This document shows positions 47,552-58,235 of a DNA stretch of 64,000 nt, one piece after another (positions within the stretch are counted from its first letter, which is position 1; the number at the start of each line of letters is the position of its first letter). Source of the DNA: Tetradesmus obliquus (taxonomy: Eukaryota; Chlorophyta; Chlorophyceae; Sphaeropleales; Scenedesmaceae); NCBI GenBank assembly GCA_030272155.1, contig CP126194.1, forward strand, positions 3,959,501 through 4,023,500. Reading direction: 5' to 3'. The translations under genes and the position numbers were made by a program. The notes under the pieces are model-generated. The model saw nothing but the letters and a program-made list of their open reading frames with translations. It was not told the origin of the DNA and made no database searches.

Positions 47552-48712
47552 AACACTGCGTCAGCATGGAGATGCACTTATCTGTTGCAGCTGTGGATCA
47601 TCAAGCACACAGTGCAGGTTAGCAGGCAGCTGCAGGTACTGGGAGCATACATAAGGTGGGTGGAAAACGCCCACGGCATACACAACTCTGCTGCCAAGCA
47701 AAACTGATGCTGTGACTGTGCTGTTGACACACTCGCAGACAAGTGATTGCACCGAGCTAGAGCATCACAGCAGCTGCAGCCACATTCTCACCTGCAGGAA
47801 GTGGCTGCGCACAGCAGGGTGCTCCTCACCCAGCAGGCCCTGAAGCAGACACAGCAGCAGCAGCAGCAGCGGCAGCAGCAGCAACGTTTGGTTGAAGTGA
47901 TGTGTACCAGCTGCAGCAGGAGCAGCACGAGTATGATGAGTATGGTCCAGGCTGCGATGCAAGCTGACTGAGCTGTGAATCTCATGCTGCGACGGCCCGC
48001 CATTGCCGATGCGCGCGTGTCCATCAGAGCTGCAGCCATTACTGGATTGGCTGGCATGTACTGATAACAGCGTACAGGACTTCAAGCACAACATGCACAG
48101 GCTCCTTTCAAAGTATAAATACAGGAATGCAGGCTGCTGCTCATCAGGCTCGCACCAGGTTGTTGAAGATCTTCCACTCATGCGCCAGGCTGCGGCGCGC
48201 TGCAATGGTCTGCTTGCACACCTGCAGGGGCGCAGCACACACGACCAGGGATTGTTATGCACAGCATGATGCCAGAACAAGCACCAGCAAAGCAAGCAGA
48301 CTTTGCACGTGCATGAGCACCACTGCCTGATGAATGAGCCAGCTTGCCAGAGGATGCCTGCAAAACATGCATCAACACCATGCATGCATATGCATGCTGC
48401 AGATTAGAGAGGCAAGCACCTAAAACCAAGCAGTTAACTGACAAGTACACCATCAGGACTACGCAACTTGACCTACAGCAGACTCACCTTGAGGGCCTGG
48501 CCTACAGTCTTGCCCCGCTCATCCACAAGGTCAAAGATGGTGTTCATTGACAGCGCGCCCGCACCAAAGCGCTTGCCTATGAACACACCAGGCACCTGAG
48601 GCAGTGGCTGCCCCACTTTGGGCTTCCAGCCTTTCTCGATGTGTATGTCTGCTGCATACTCCGGGTTGACGAATGCAAGGAAAGGGTCCGCGCCCATAGC
48701 TGCCTCCGTCAT
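44550..48712 (-). CDS. Atypical protein kinase-like protein with Gln/Ala-rich tail
   Basis: Predicted kinase of unknown pathway. Eight exons keep phase: 48488-48712, 48156-48221, 47792-47839, 47403-47510, 47029-47117, 46559-46683, 45837-46032 and 44550-45492, giving 599 residues. The catalytic loop is FAHYDLKLDN (Asp177, Tyr replacing the Arg of HRD), and the metal-binding motif is KLFDFGTA (Asp212). KTVGQALKVCKQ near 68-79 may hold the ATP lysine. A standard glycine-rich loop is not obvious. The C-terminal 300 residues begin as a helical region (GDVFRVLKALCRLLDD, LVSLLLTVLEHC) and become Gln/Ala/Ser/Pro-rich. The start ATG at 48712 gives MTEAAMGADPFLAFVNPEY. Similar sequences exist in green algae, as far as I can judge, but I cannot name a subfamily. 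Confidence 0.75.
46150..46295 (-). pseudogene. Decayed duplicate of kinase exon 7
   Basis: This repeats the kinase exon at 45837-46032 ([27 protein letters not shown]) with an acceptor CAG at 46296. After about 40 codons it decays by indels. It has no matching GTGAGTGG donor and no YSEPYFCVRIYHM part. It lies in the intron before the real exon, offset by 263 bp. Confidence 0.85.
46684..46742. repeat. Long CAG run beside a kinase splice acceptor
   Basis: About 17 CAG units on the + strand directly follow the upper edge of the kinase exon at 46559-46683. In the transcript they read CTG up to the acceptor, ending GCCAG. Confidence 0.9.
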
Positions 48713-49263
48713 GCTGGGGAGAGAGGCTGTTGCTGCTGCTACTGCTGTCGCTCCTCTCAATTACTCAGCAAGATTAGCAATGATGAATGTCTCACAGCAA
48801 CGCCGCGCGTCTAACATGCACACATATAAAGCATGGACCAATCGCCCGGGCATGCCCCTCACGTTGATCGATAACATCGGACTTGTTACGAGCGTCACTG
48901 CTTACCACATAGAACAACAGACGCCCCTATCATCCAAAACTAACTGTGTGTATGGGAACAAGATTAAAATTAAAGACCGTTGCTGCTCAAGCGAGGCGTT
49001 CCCGCACGTGCCGGTTCGGCGTTGATGCAGACAGTGCAACGTACGGGACCTGCCTGCCTGCCTGCCTGTCTGCAGTATGCCCGGAAGTCTGCTTTACCCT
49101 ACTGGGTGTGCAGCTTCTTCTGCAATGGTCTTCGTGTCATGGGCTTGCCTGCACGTCAGACACCCAGCACACTTGTCAGGATATCTGAGGAGACAGCAGG
49201 CGCCTGCTCCAGTGGAGCTGCTGGACTGCAGCATAAAGCAAGGAAACTGTCGACACAGTAGGC
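48713..49263. other. Intergenic region upstream of the kinase
   Basis: It holds the kinase 5' flank (a CCAAT and a TATA-like AT-rich element around 48,823-48,842) and the 3' flank of the transporter. A GCCTGCCTGCCTGCCTGTC run lies near 49,052. No gene is recognised. Confidence 0.5.
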
Positions 49264-51160
49264 TCATACTCTCGGTATGTATAGCAGGGTCTGCACTGTT
49301 CTGCCTTGGCTCTCTGTGTTTCTGACTGCTGATGCGCATGTCTCACAATAGCACCACGCGCAACCTGCTGTGGTTTCAGCTGCTGAGCGGCGCTCACCTG
49401 CCACCACCCACAGCGCTGCACCAGCTGTCACCACCATTGCACCCACAGCACGCCAGTAGCTGAGGCACAGGTGCGCCATGCTGCTGCAAAAGAACCAGCT
49501 GCTAACAAAGCTGACCACGCTGGCTCGCACTGCATTGACTAGCCCAACAGCCATCGCCCCTTGGCTGCTGAGTAGCTGCACCTGCAGCAGCTGGTGTGCT
49601 GCTGTTATGACGCCATATAACACATGGCTGCCTGCAATGCTAGCAGCACTGTGAGAGGATGCTGCCACTGGCTGCAGTACTGCCAGGCCCAGGTTTGGCA
49701 GTGTGTAGTACAGCTGGTGAGCCAGTGCTGCTACCAGGCTCACGCCTGTAACTGCTGCTGAGGCCTGCAAGGGGGGCAGACAGCACGGCAGCAGACAGCA
49801 CGGCAGCAGCATAATTGGAGGACAGTCCAAGGTGTTGAGGCAGCAGCCAGTTACCAGACGACAGCACAGCACCAGCATGATTGTGCAGCTGCAGCACAAG
49901 CCACTGGAGCACCCCGCTGGCAGGATCATACACACATCAATGGCCTTCCGTGGCAACACAATCATGTCAAGGCACTGCTGTGGCTGCCACATTGCTGCAG
50001 TCTCCTTGGTGCACTGAGAGAGCATGCATATAGATGTTTGACAGCAGCTGCGCACCTGTGCTTGCGTCACGCTGTGGGCCTGGTCAGGTCAAGGCAATGC
50101 TGTGGCTGCCACATTACTGCAATGTCCTTGATGCACCAAGAGAGCGTGCATACAGACGTTCGATACCAGCTGCGCACCTGTGCTTGCGTCACGCTGTGGG
50201 TTTGGTCAGCGCTCATGAGCACCTCATACATGACGCCCAGCACACTAAACAGCAGCGCAGACAGCGCCACACACCCCACACCAAACATGGTGCTGCTGTC
50301 CACGCCACCTGCTGCACTGCTGATGCTGCCAGCTGCTGCTGCTGCTGCTGCTGCCTTGGCGCCGCTGAGCCTGCTTGCCATGCTGCTCAAGTTCAAGTCG
50401 TCTGCTGAGCGCAGCACAAGCCCTAGCGTTACAATTGTAACGGCTGCAAAGTGCTTGCGCGACAGCTGGCGGTGCAACAGTGCCACACTCAGGACCGCGC
50501 TGCTTATCTGCCCGGTGGCAGCCAGTACCACTGCTGCTAGGGCTGAGCCAGCTGCTGCGTAGCCAATGTTGAAGATTGCATAGGATGCTAGGTCTAGCAA
50601 GCCCATGATCAACAGTATCAGCTTGACTTTCATCGGCACTGCTGGCCGGCTGGCGGCGCATTGCTGCTTTTGCTGTGATGCATCCTGAGCAGTTGAACTG
50701 GTGCTGGTGCTGGTGCTTCTGTTTCTTGCTATGCGGTGCTGGTACACTGCCTGGCTCTCTCTGACGCAGTTGGCTGCTGAGAGCGCAAATGCAAAGACGT
50801 ATCGCATCAGCACCAACAGCTGTGCTTTGGGATCTATGGCAGCCTGCGTGCACAAACACATAGCTTATACATATTGTTCCCTATTTTTCATTGCATGCCG
50901 GTGTTCAGCAGTACAGTGCTGAGCCTGCCAGCACGTGATTTCACCCTGCTGTATGACTGGCTCGCATCTGCTGCGCTGACCTGCATGTTGATGTACTGGC
51001 CCAGCACCATCAGTGTTGTGCCTGTGCACAGTAGCCCCAACGGCTGAAGCGACCAGCTTCCGGCGTTACGGTTATCTGCCGGCGTCTGCAATGCTTGATC
51101 GTCATCAACCTGCTGTGCTTGTCCTGTGTGCTGCTGCTGCTGCCGGTGCCGGACCGACAT
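49264..51160 (-). CDS. Drug/metabolite transporter superfamily membrane protein
   Basis: Polytopic membrane protein of the DMT (EamA / SLC35-like) superfamily; the substrate is unknown. Exons are 50981-51160, 50178-50843 and 49264-49764, in phase, for 448 residues. Hydrophobic segments include LGLLCTGTTLMVLGQYINMQ, LLVLMRYVFAFALSAA, IMGLLDLASYAIFNIGYAAA, ALAAVVLAATGQISSAVLSV, HFAAVTIVTLGLVL and GVGCVALSALLFSVLGVMYE. Further segments are AAVTGVSLVAALAHQLYY and VGAMVVTAGAALWVVAG. A hydrophilic, Gln/Ser/Thr-rich loop follows the second. The last ~45 residues after WVVAG are poorly hydrophobic and may be read-through of an intron: a GTGAGCG donor at 49397 offers a different end. The gene is divergent from the acetyltransferase, 253 bp away. 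Confidence 0.8.
49966..50207. repeat. Tandem copy of the transporter exon 2 edge
   Basis: Two ~123-bp units lie in tandem. The one ending at 50,207 contains the real 3' end of transporter exon 2 and its GTGCGCAGC donor. The other, around 50,046-50,085, repeats the same edge inside the intron with a few differences. The intronic stretch GGCTGCCACATT, with GCAATG, also repeats (49,980 and 50,105). Confidence 0.85.
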
Positions 51161-51413
51161 GCTGCCTATGCTACAGAAATTGGTGAAGTTCACTTCATAT
51201 GTGGGTTCGGTGCAAGCTGCGCTGTAAATGTTGCGTTGCCTGAAGCATACGCAGCTATCGTGGCAGATAAAGCGTGTCAACGGCTCGGCTAGGGCTTTAC
51301 GTGTGACAGTACTGACAACGACGAAAGCGAAAACTTATTGTTGGAGTCCTTTTTCACTGATTCTGATCATCCGAGGAGCTGAAGCGCACTTACAGCAGAC
51401 ACTGCAGGGCACA
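51161..51413. promoter_or_regulatory. Shared upstream region of divergent transporter and acetyltransferase
   Basis: Only 253 bases separate the two start codons, so both promoters must lie here or inside the first transcribed parts. No clear TATA box is visible; I identify no specific element. Confidence 0.5.
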
Positions 51414-52785
51414 ATGCACACCAGCTGCCGTGGCCGGCAGCACAGGGTTCTTATGGGGCAGCTGCGCTGTTCTAGCAACTGCAAGCTTCCCAAACGTTCA
51501 GCAGCAATCTCCAGCTGCAGCTCAACCCAGCAAGCCAGCTACAGGCTGCGGCCGCCACTGGCTACTGACGTGCCAAAGCTGGCAGCGATAGAGCAGCTGT
51601 GTGGAGAGTTTTCAGCCAACTGGAGCACTGCAGACATTCAGGTGAGCTCAAAACAAAGGTTGAAACTCTTTTGCAGTGGCTCCAGCCATGAGTTCAAGCA
51701 CAGCAATGGCAACTGGAGAGTCAACCCCAGTACATCAAGGGGTCTGCGCACTCAGGCTGCACCTGCAACAATGAAACAATGTCTCCAGCTGGGTGCTGGT
51801 TGAAGCTATGTATCATGAATGAATATGTACGGGGTCTGCCTTGGAGCTGCCGGATCGGGCGTCTTGCAATGCTGCCACCACTGCTGCTGCTGCTGCTGCT
51901 GCTGTTGCTGTTGCTGCTGCTGCCGCTGCTGCTGCCGCTGCTTGCAGGATGAGCTGGGCAAGGCCATCTCACGCGTGCTGGTGGCAGCAGACAGCAGCGA
52001 TGAGGCACTGGGCTACATCGTGGGCTGGCTCATTGCAGGAGAGCTGCAGGTCAGCCATGGTTATGTTGACAAAGCATACATTTGGTTTCTGCATCTTGAC
52101 ATCCGGTTGCAAACTGCAACTGGGTGCATGCTTGCAGCTGTGCCTGTCACATTTGGCAGCTCCATTGCAGCACTGTAAAGCTTCCTGCTGCTGCTTGATT
52201 CACGGTGACATGCGCCCCTGACTTTCATTGGAGCAGGTGCTGGAGCTGGCAGTTGACCCAGCACATCAGTCCAAGGGCATTGGCTCAGCTTTGCTGGCAG
52301 GCCTTATGCAGCAGTGCAGGTGCAGTGGGGGGTTGTACACTGTGCAATGGGCAGTTGAGGGTGCAAGCTGGCAATGCATGCAAGGTTCTTGCATCCACCG
52401 TCATGTTCTAAGTTATGGTGCATGCACCAGTCTGCATGCCATGAGGACGCTTCAACTGCAGCGTGTTGTGCCTTAGGCACGAATTTTGCATGCTGTGTCT
52501 GCTATGGGGTGTACAACGCAAAAGCTGGATGTGATTGGTTCCAGGTCTGTCATGTGCATGACAACCTGCAGGTGCGATGCAGATGGCGTGGAGGTAGTCC
52601 TTGAAGTCAAAGCTCACAACAACAGGGCCATTGGGCTGTACAGGAGGCATGGCTTTGCTGATGTAGGCCTGCGCCGGAAGTACTACGCCGATGGCAGCGA
52701 TGCTCTGCTCATGACACGGCATGCTGGAGCAGCAGCGGTTTCATGGCCAGCACCAGGTGCTGATGCCAGCACTGCTGCAAGCTGA
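51414..52785 (+). CDS. GNAT acetyltransferase, RimI-like
   Basis: Gcn5-related N-acetyltransferase; the RimI type acetylates protein N-termini. Exons 51414-51641, 51948-52049, 52237-52319 and 52572-52785 keep phase and give 208 residues. Landmarks are YRLRPPLATDVPKLAAIEQL at the domain start, then LGYIVGWLIAGELQ. VLELAVDPAHQSKGIGSALL is motif A, with the acetyl-CoA loop QSKGIG at about 121-126. Motif B is VVLEVKAHNNRAIGLYRRHG, followed by FADVGLRRKYYADGSDALLM. The first ~40 residues are Ser/Lys/Arg-rich and could be an organelle transit peptide; the ATG at 51453 is an alternative start. The substrate cannot be told. Confidence 0.88.
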
Positions 52786-52959
52786 TGAGCCAGTAAGCCT
52801 GCATAGGAGACGATGGGAGACGATGGAAGCCAAACTCATCCACGTGTGCCCAGAACTTCAGCACGGAAGGTGAGGGGGTGTCATCTAGGGCTTGCTGTTT
52901 TGATCATCCTCAATATGCTCATCATCGTGGAGCTGCCAGCTGCTTGGGGTGTGAGCACG

Positions 52960-52979
52960 TTCCGGTCCGGAACTTCCGG
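52960..52979. promoter_or_regulatory. TTCCGG palindrome upstream of beta-ureidopropionase
   Basis: TTCCGGTCCGGAA is a perfect palindrome around a central T, followed at once by another TTCCGG. It lies about 95-110 bases before the ATG at 53071. It looks like a paired protein-binding site; the factor is unknown. Confidence 0.35.
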
Positions 52980-53070
52980 ATTATTAGAAACAGTCCGCAC
53001 TAGCTCTCTAGCTCCCTTGCTGCACCCGGCACTCGTCAGCACTTCATCCCATCTCATTTCGTTTGCCAGG

Positions 53071-55905
53071 ATGAGCAAAGGAAGCCTTGCGGGTTTTGAC
53101 TCATTGGAAAAAGTGCTAGAGGTGTGTATGGTCGCAAGAGTTAGGGACGAACACGGCCAATTGCCGATGTCCGCAGGAAGAGCAGTTCCTCCACGTGCAC
53201 CAGTACTTGCTGTCTCCGATTTGTATGAAACAACCTGGTTCTCACTGCTTCTATCTGTCCTTGTTACATCGTGTTGTAGGAGTACATCCCTGCTGACAAG
53301 CTTGCAGAAGTGAAGCGTGTGCTGTATGGTGCCAACCTGGGCAAGCCAGTGGCAGCCCTTGAAGTGCCAGAGGCCCTGCAGAAAGTGGCAGAGGAGCAGG
53401 CGTTTGATCTCCAGGCCTACAAGTTTGGAGCAGCAGCAGAGCAGTTCCGTGCACCCAGGATTGTGAAGATTGGCCTCATCCAAAACGCTGTGGTTGAACC
53501 TACGACAGCACCCTTTGCAGAGCAGCGCCAGGTGGGCAGGGCGACAAGCAAAAATAGCAAACATGCACACACTGCAGGCACACAACTCGTGCTTGTCTGA
53601 CAGCAGAATTGGCACACAGCATGCCTCACATGCTGACCTGACAGTCGCGGAGCTAGCAGCACTGTGCCAGTCAGCAGCAGGCGTAGGGAGCTCAAGGCAG
53701 GTGATCAAAATGCTGAGTTCATCTGCGATGCTGCTGGTACAGCCCAGCTCTGACTTCAGCGCTGCATCATTGCATGCTGCTTGCAGGGCATTTACAACCG
53801 TGTGTCGCAGCTGATTGAGGCAGCTGGCCAGGCAGGCGTCAAGATTCTGTGCTTGCAGGAAGCATGGTGAGAGAGGGTGGCTTGGCTGGACCAGGATCCA
53901 CGGCAGGAGATAGACAACAGCAGCAGCAGCAGCAGCAGCATGTGCCGCAGCCGCAGCAACAGCTGCCACTGGCAGCGCCACCACACCTGCCGCCTGCTGC
54001 TGCTGCTGCTGATGGTGCCGCCGCCTTCTTGGCTGGCCTGGATGCTGGCGGCAGCGGCACGCAGCACGTGGCACAGCAGCATTGTCATGTCACTGTTAGT
54101 TGGTGTCCGTGTCAACCTGTCTTTCACATGTGTTATGTGTGTGTGTGTGGTACTGCTCTCCTTATACCGAAACAGCAACTGCAGAAGGCTCACCCGCCCC
54201 AGGCCTCAGAATTGCTCTTGCTTTGCGCTGTGCCAGTATCCCTGCGCCTGCCTTGACGCGCTGCTGCATTGCAGGACCATGCCGTTTGCCTTCTGCACAC
54301 GGGAGAAGCACTGGAACGCGTTTGCAGAGTCAGCAGAGACTGGCCCCACCACGCAGCTGCTGCAGGGCTATGCGCGCCAGTACAGCATGGTCATCATCAG
54401 CCCCATTTTAGAGCGGGATGAGGCCCACGGGGAGACCATCTGGAACACAGCTGTGGTGATCGGCAACAACGGCAACGTGATCGGCAAGCACAGAAAGGTG
54501 AGGAGGAGCATGTGCTGCAGGCACGCTGTAGCGCGCAGCTGGAGGGACGGTGCAGCTGCTTGCACGGGCAGCGCAGCTGTGCACACACAACACATAGCTC
54601 TTGTTGTTGCACTGGGTTGTCATGCTGCTGTTGCAAACGCTGCTCCTCACGCCCGCTGCCGCTCATCCCCATCACACATCTTCCCCTGCGGCCACTGCCT
54701 GGGCTCTGTCAAACCACCATCACTCAGAACCACATCCCGCGCGTGGGCGACTTCAATGAGAGCACCTACTACCTGGAGGGCAACACGGGCCACCCCGTGT
54801 TCGAGACAGGCCATGGGAAGATCGCCATCAACATCTGCTACGGGCGCCACCACCCCATGAACTGGCAGGTGAGGCGGCGCGGCACAGGTGGCCAGCTTGA
54901 ATGGTGCTGAAAGCAGCAGCCGGCGGCCGAACTTGTTGCTCCAGTGATGGGGCAGCAGCTGCAAGTCAAGGAGTGCTGTGCACACTGTGTGACACACAGT
55001 AGCGCGCGACAGTGCTGCTGCCCCTTCCATCCCTGCCACTCCTACTCCCTGTGCTGTGCCTGTGCAGGCCTTTGGCATGAACGGCGCAGAAATTGTGTTC
55101 AACCCCTCAGCCACAGTTGGGGAGCTGAGCGAGCCAATGTGGGGCATTGAGGCGCGCAACGCAGCCATCGCCAACAGCTACTTTGTGGCTGCCATCAACC
55201 GCGTGGGCACAGAGGTGTTTCCCAACGAGTTCAGCTCAGCAGATGGCAAGCCCGCACACAAGGTGGGCGGGTGTGTCAACGGGGGTGCAGTTAAGCGTTG
55301 TATGGCATTTGCGTCAATTTGCAAATGTCCTGGCAACACACTGTGGCAGCTGCTGCGCAGAGCTGCTCTGCCGAACAACCTGGTGAAGTTTAAATCAAAA
55401 GGGCACCCATTTCTGATGTTATGCTGCTGCGGCGCTCCTTCACCTCTGCAGGACTTTGGCCACTTTTACGGCAGCAGTTATGTGGCTGCGCCCGATGCCA
55501 GCCGCACGCCCAGCCTGTCTCGCTGCAGGGATGGCCTCATGGTGGCTGAGCTGGACCTGAACCTGTGCAGACAGGTGGGCAGGGCGGCCGGCTGGCATGT
55601 GTGTTGCATTGGCACTGTTCATGTGGAGGTTGCCACTCTTGGTGCTGCCAGCAGCAGAACTTGCTGGTGGTGGTGGTGCTGCTGAGGGTGTTGTGCCAGC
55701 GCTGCTGCTGTTGCGACTGGTTGTGGATGTTGCTGTGTCATGTGCCGTTGCGGTGGACATTGTAGCGTCGGGAGGAACACACATCAACAGCACTTGCAAC
55801 ATCCAAGTTTAATAATGCAAGCCTGATTAAGATGGCTTACCCATGGGGTTGATGTTGACGTTATCCTGATGCGTCTATGCCCGTGATCCTGCGAATGCTG
55901 CTGCC

Positions 55906-55945
<40 letters not shown>

Positions 55946-56077
55946 CTGCTGCCTCAGGTCAAGGACAAGTGGGACTTCCGGCTGACAGCGCGCTACGAGC
56001 TGTACGCGGACTTCTTCAGCCGCTACATCCAGCACGACTTCAAGCCGCAGCTGGTGAAGGACCCCTCGCTGCAGTGA
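53071..56077 (+). CDS. PYD3: Beta-ureidopropionase (N-carbamoyl-beta-alanine amidohydrolase)
   Basis: Third enzyme of reductive pyrimidine breakdown: it hydrolyses N-carbamoyl-beta-alanine to beta-alanine, CO2 and ammonia. Exons 53071-53121, 53280-53531, 53787-53866, 54275-54497, 54728-54868, 55068-55262, 55452-55574 and 55958-56077 keep phase and give 394 residues, normal for the family. The nitrilase triad is complete: Glu126 in ILCLQEAW, Lys202 in [16 protein letters not shown] and Cys239 in [11 protein letters not shown]. Other family blocks are [57 protein letters not shown] and [20 protein letters not shown]. Eukaryotic ureidopropionases share the N-terminal [20 protein letters not shown] segment. 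TGTAA at 56196-56200 may end the message. There is no obvious targeting signal, so it is probably cytosolic. Confidence 0.96.
53918..54012 (+). repeat. CAG and CTG runs within one intron
   Basis: Intron 3 of the beta-ureidopropionase gene carries a CAG run at about 53,918-53,941 near its donor and a CTG run at about 53,994-54,012. The two are complementary in the transcript. Confidence 0.8.
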
Positions 56078-57392
56078 AGCTTGCGCAGCTCCAGCAGGTC
56101 TGCCAGAGGCCGCTTGCAGGCCGCTGTCCGTTGCCGATCTGGAGTCAGCAGTGACCTTCCAGTGGCCGCTGCCGCCTGACATTACTGTCCATACATGTAA
56201 TTGTGACACTGTGGCAAGGCCGGGGTTGTCTTTATATGTTGCAGCCTTTCCTCAGCAAGTAATTTACAGCATTTTGACACCGCAAGAACTGTCACAGCCT
56301 GCTCGTGCTCTTGGCCTTTGTACATCTCAAAGATATCGTACTCGGGCATGTTTGCCAGTTATTCGCATCACCTGCTGGGTATGTCACGTCATGCCTGTCA
56401 TTCACGCAGCTGAAGGGCCGCTGCAGTGATTCCGCCGCACGGAGAGGTTTTGCGCTCAGACGCAACTGCAGGGCGACGTTGCAACATGCAGGGCCTGCAT
56501 GCAGCGCCAGCTGCTCAAAGCAGCCATTGCTTGTTTACTTGTGGTGGTGTGGCACAGTGTTATCATGACCAAGCACCAGGCAGATGTGCGCAAGTGCCTG
56601 CAGGGCTGTAAGTTCTACATCGTCCTGCCGTATGTGTGTGCTTTTGTCCGTGGCGCGCAGTGTGCACGTGCAGCGCGACGGCAGCAGGACAGCATGCTGC
56701 TAGCTGGTCCGTGCGTGTGCTGCATTGCTTGTGAACAATTTGGTGCTTGTGTATGGTGCGTGCTGGCTCTCTCTGTGAGCATGAATGCCGGACTAGGCTA
56801 CAGCCCGCTACTAGGTACTGTGTAGTACACACCCGCTGTTGACCAGGCTGTGCATTGAAGTCAGTTGGCAGGCTTGTGGGGCGCGCTCAAGCATGTCATT
56901 CACGCCTATGTTTTTTGAAGTTCAGAGCCGATATTGTGCGCACGTGCTGAATTCAGCCAAGACCTGGCCGGTGGCATGGTATCAAATGCCAACTGCCAGA
57001 ACTAGCGAGCACCTGTGACAGTGATTTGATGCATACCAGCGCAGGTACAAATTGACGTAACGTCTACTGTTTTGAGTACAACATGTTTTTGCAGATCCAC
57101 CGTACTGATATGCTTGTGCCAGCATAAACGCTCACCTGCCACGCAGCTTCCGGGTTGTTCCGAGTCTGTAGTGTGTGTGCTTCCTTGAAAGCGGCTCGCA
57201 GAGCGCGGCACCTTGTGTTTGGTTGAACCGAAACTTGCAGGCGTGCACCTCCACACCAGCGTGCGAAATAAAACCTTCAGGAGCAACAGCAGCTGCAGCA
57301 ACAGCAGCAGCAGCAGCAGCAGTCTGCACATCGTCCACTTGCGGAACCTCGGACGTTTGCCCAAGTATCTTCATCAGCATCAGTAGCACGAG
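56078..57392. other. Intergenic region before PMP3
   Basis: It starts with the beta-ureidopropionase 3' UTR (TGTAA at 56196). No gene is recognised in the rest. A CAG run at about 57,292-57,321 lies about 70 bases before the PMP3 start. Confidence 0.5.
56196..56200 (+). terminator. Putative polyadenylation signal TGTAA
   Basis: TGTAA lies about 120 bases after the beta-ureidopropionase stop, the expected position for a chlorophyte polyadenylation signal. Confidence 0.5.
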
Positions 57393-58235
57393 ATGGGCTC
57401 AGCCAGGACTTGCACTGCCACGATTCTGGCACTCATCCTGCCCCCTGTGGCGGTCGCCCTGCAGTGCGGCTGTGGCTGTCAGCTGTTCATCAACATACTG
57501 CTCACTCTGCTGGGCTTCCTGCCAGGTAGGTTGCTATCGGCATGGCATAGATGTGTCGTGCATGTGCAGCTGCTGCGCATGTATTGCGGTGCATGGATGC
57601 AGCAGAGCTCGTGCCATGAATAGCATAGATTGGTGCATACATGCGGCTAGCTGTGGCAGGAGCCGGTCGCATGGTACTGCCTGCTGCAGCCTTTCTATTT
57701 GTATATGTGCTGCTGTTTTGCATGTCCATGAAGCCAGCACCTCGAGTCCATGCGTATGTCCAGCAGCTTGGATGCCGCACTGCACATCTCTGTCTCTGCG
57801 AGTTCGCTTGTTGGACTGGCATAGCCAGGTTGCCACTCAAATGCATCACGACACTGCACTCTAAACAAACACACTGCATCTGACCAGCACCGTGCAAGGG
57901 CCACTGCTAACTCTGCTGTGTTTCCTTCTGCATTTGTTGTCCCTGTGTCTGCAGGCATGATCCATGCCCTGTTTGTCATCTGCATGGCCGATGACCTGGA
58001 CGGCAGGAGGGGCGATGAGCTGCCAGTGGCACACACACAGCCCGCAGCCTCACCCACACAGCAGCAGTACGCCCCACAGTACCCGCAGGGGGCACAGCCG
58101 ATGGTGACAGGTCAGCCTGTTGCTGCACATCCTGGGCACTACCCTCCAGTGCCACCCCCAGCTCCCGCTGGCTATGTGCCTCCTCCAGCTGCTGGCTATG
58201 CTCCACCTCCAGCTGGCTATCCCACCAAGTCTTGA
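57393..58235 (+). CDS. PMP3: PMP3/UPF0057 membrane protein with Pro/Gly/Tyr-rich tail
   Basis: PMP3 proteolipids are tiny two-helix membrane proteins linked to salt and cold stress and membrane potential. Exons 57393-57525 and 57955-58235 give 137 residues. The family domain fills residues 8-55: TATILALILPPVAVALQCGC, then QLFINILLTLLGFLPGMIHA and LFVI. Usual members are 50-60 residues long. This one continues for about 80 residues rich in Pro, Gln, Ala and Tyr, ending in repeated GYxPPPA-type units (PAGYVPPPAAGYAPPPAGYP). Part of such a tail is known in some plant and fungal members. TGTAA at 58274-58278 is a likely polyadenylation signal. Confidence 0.93.
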
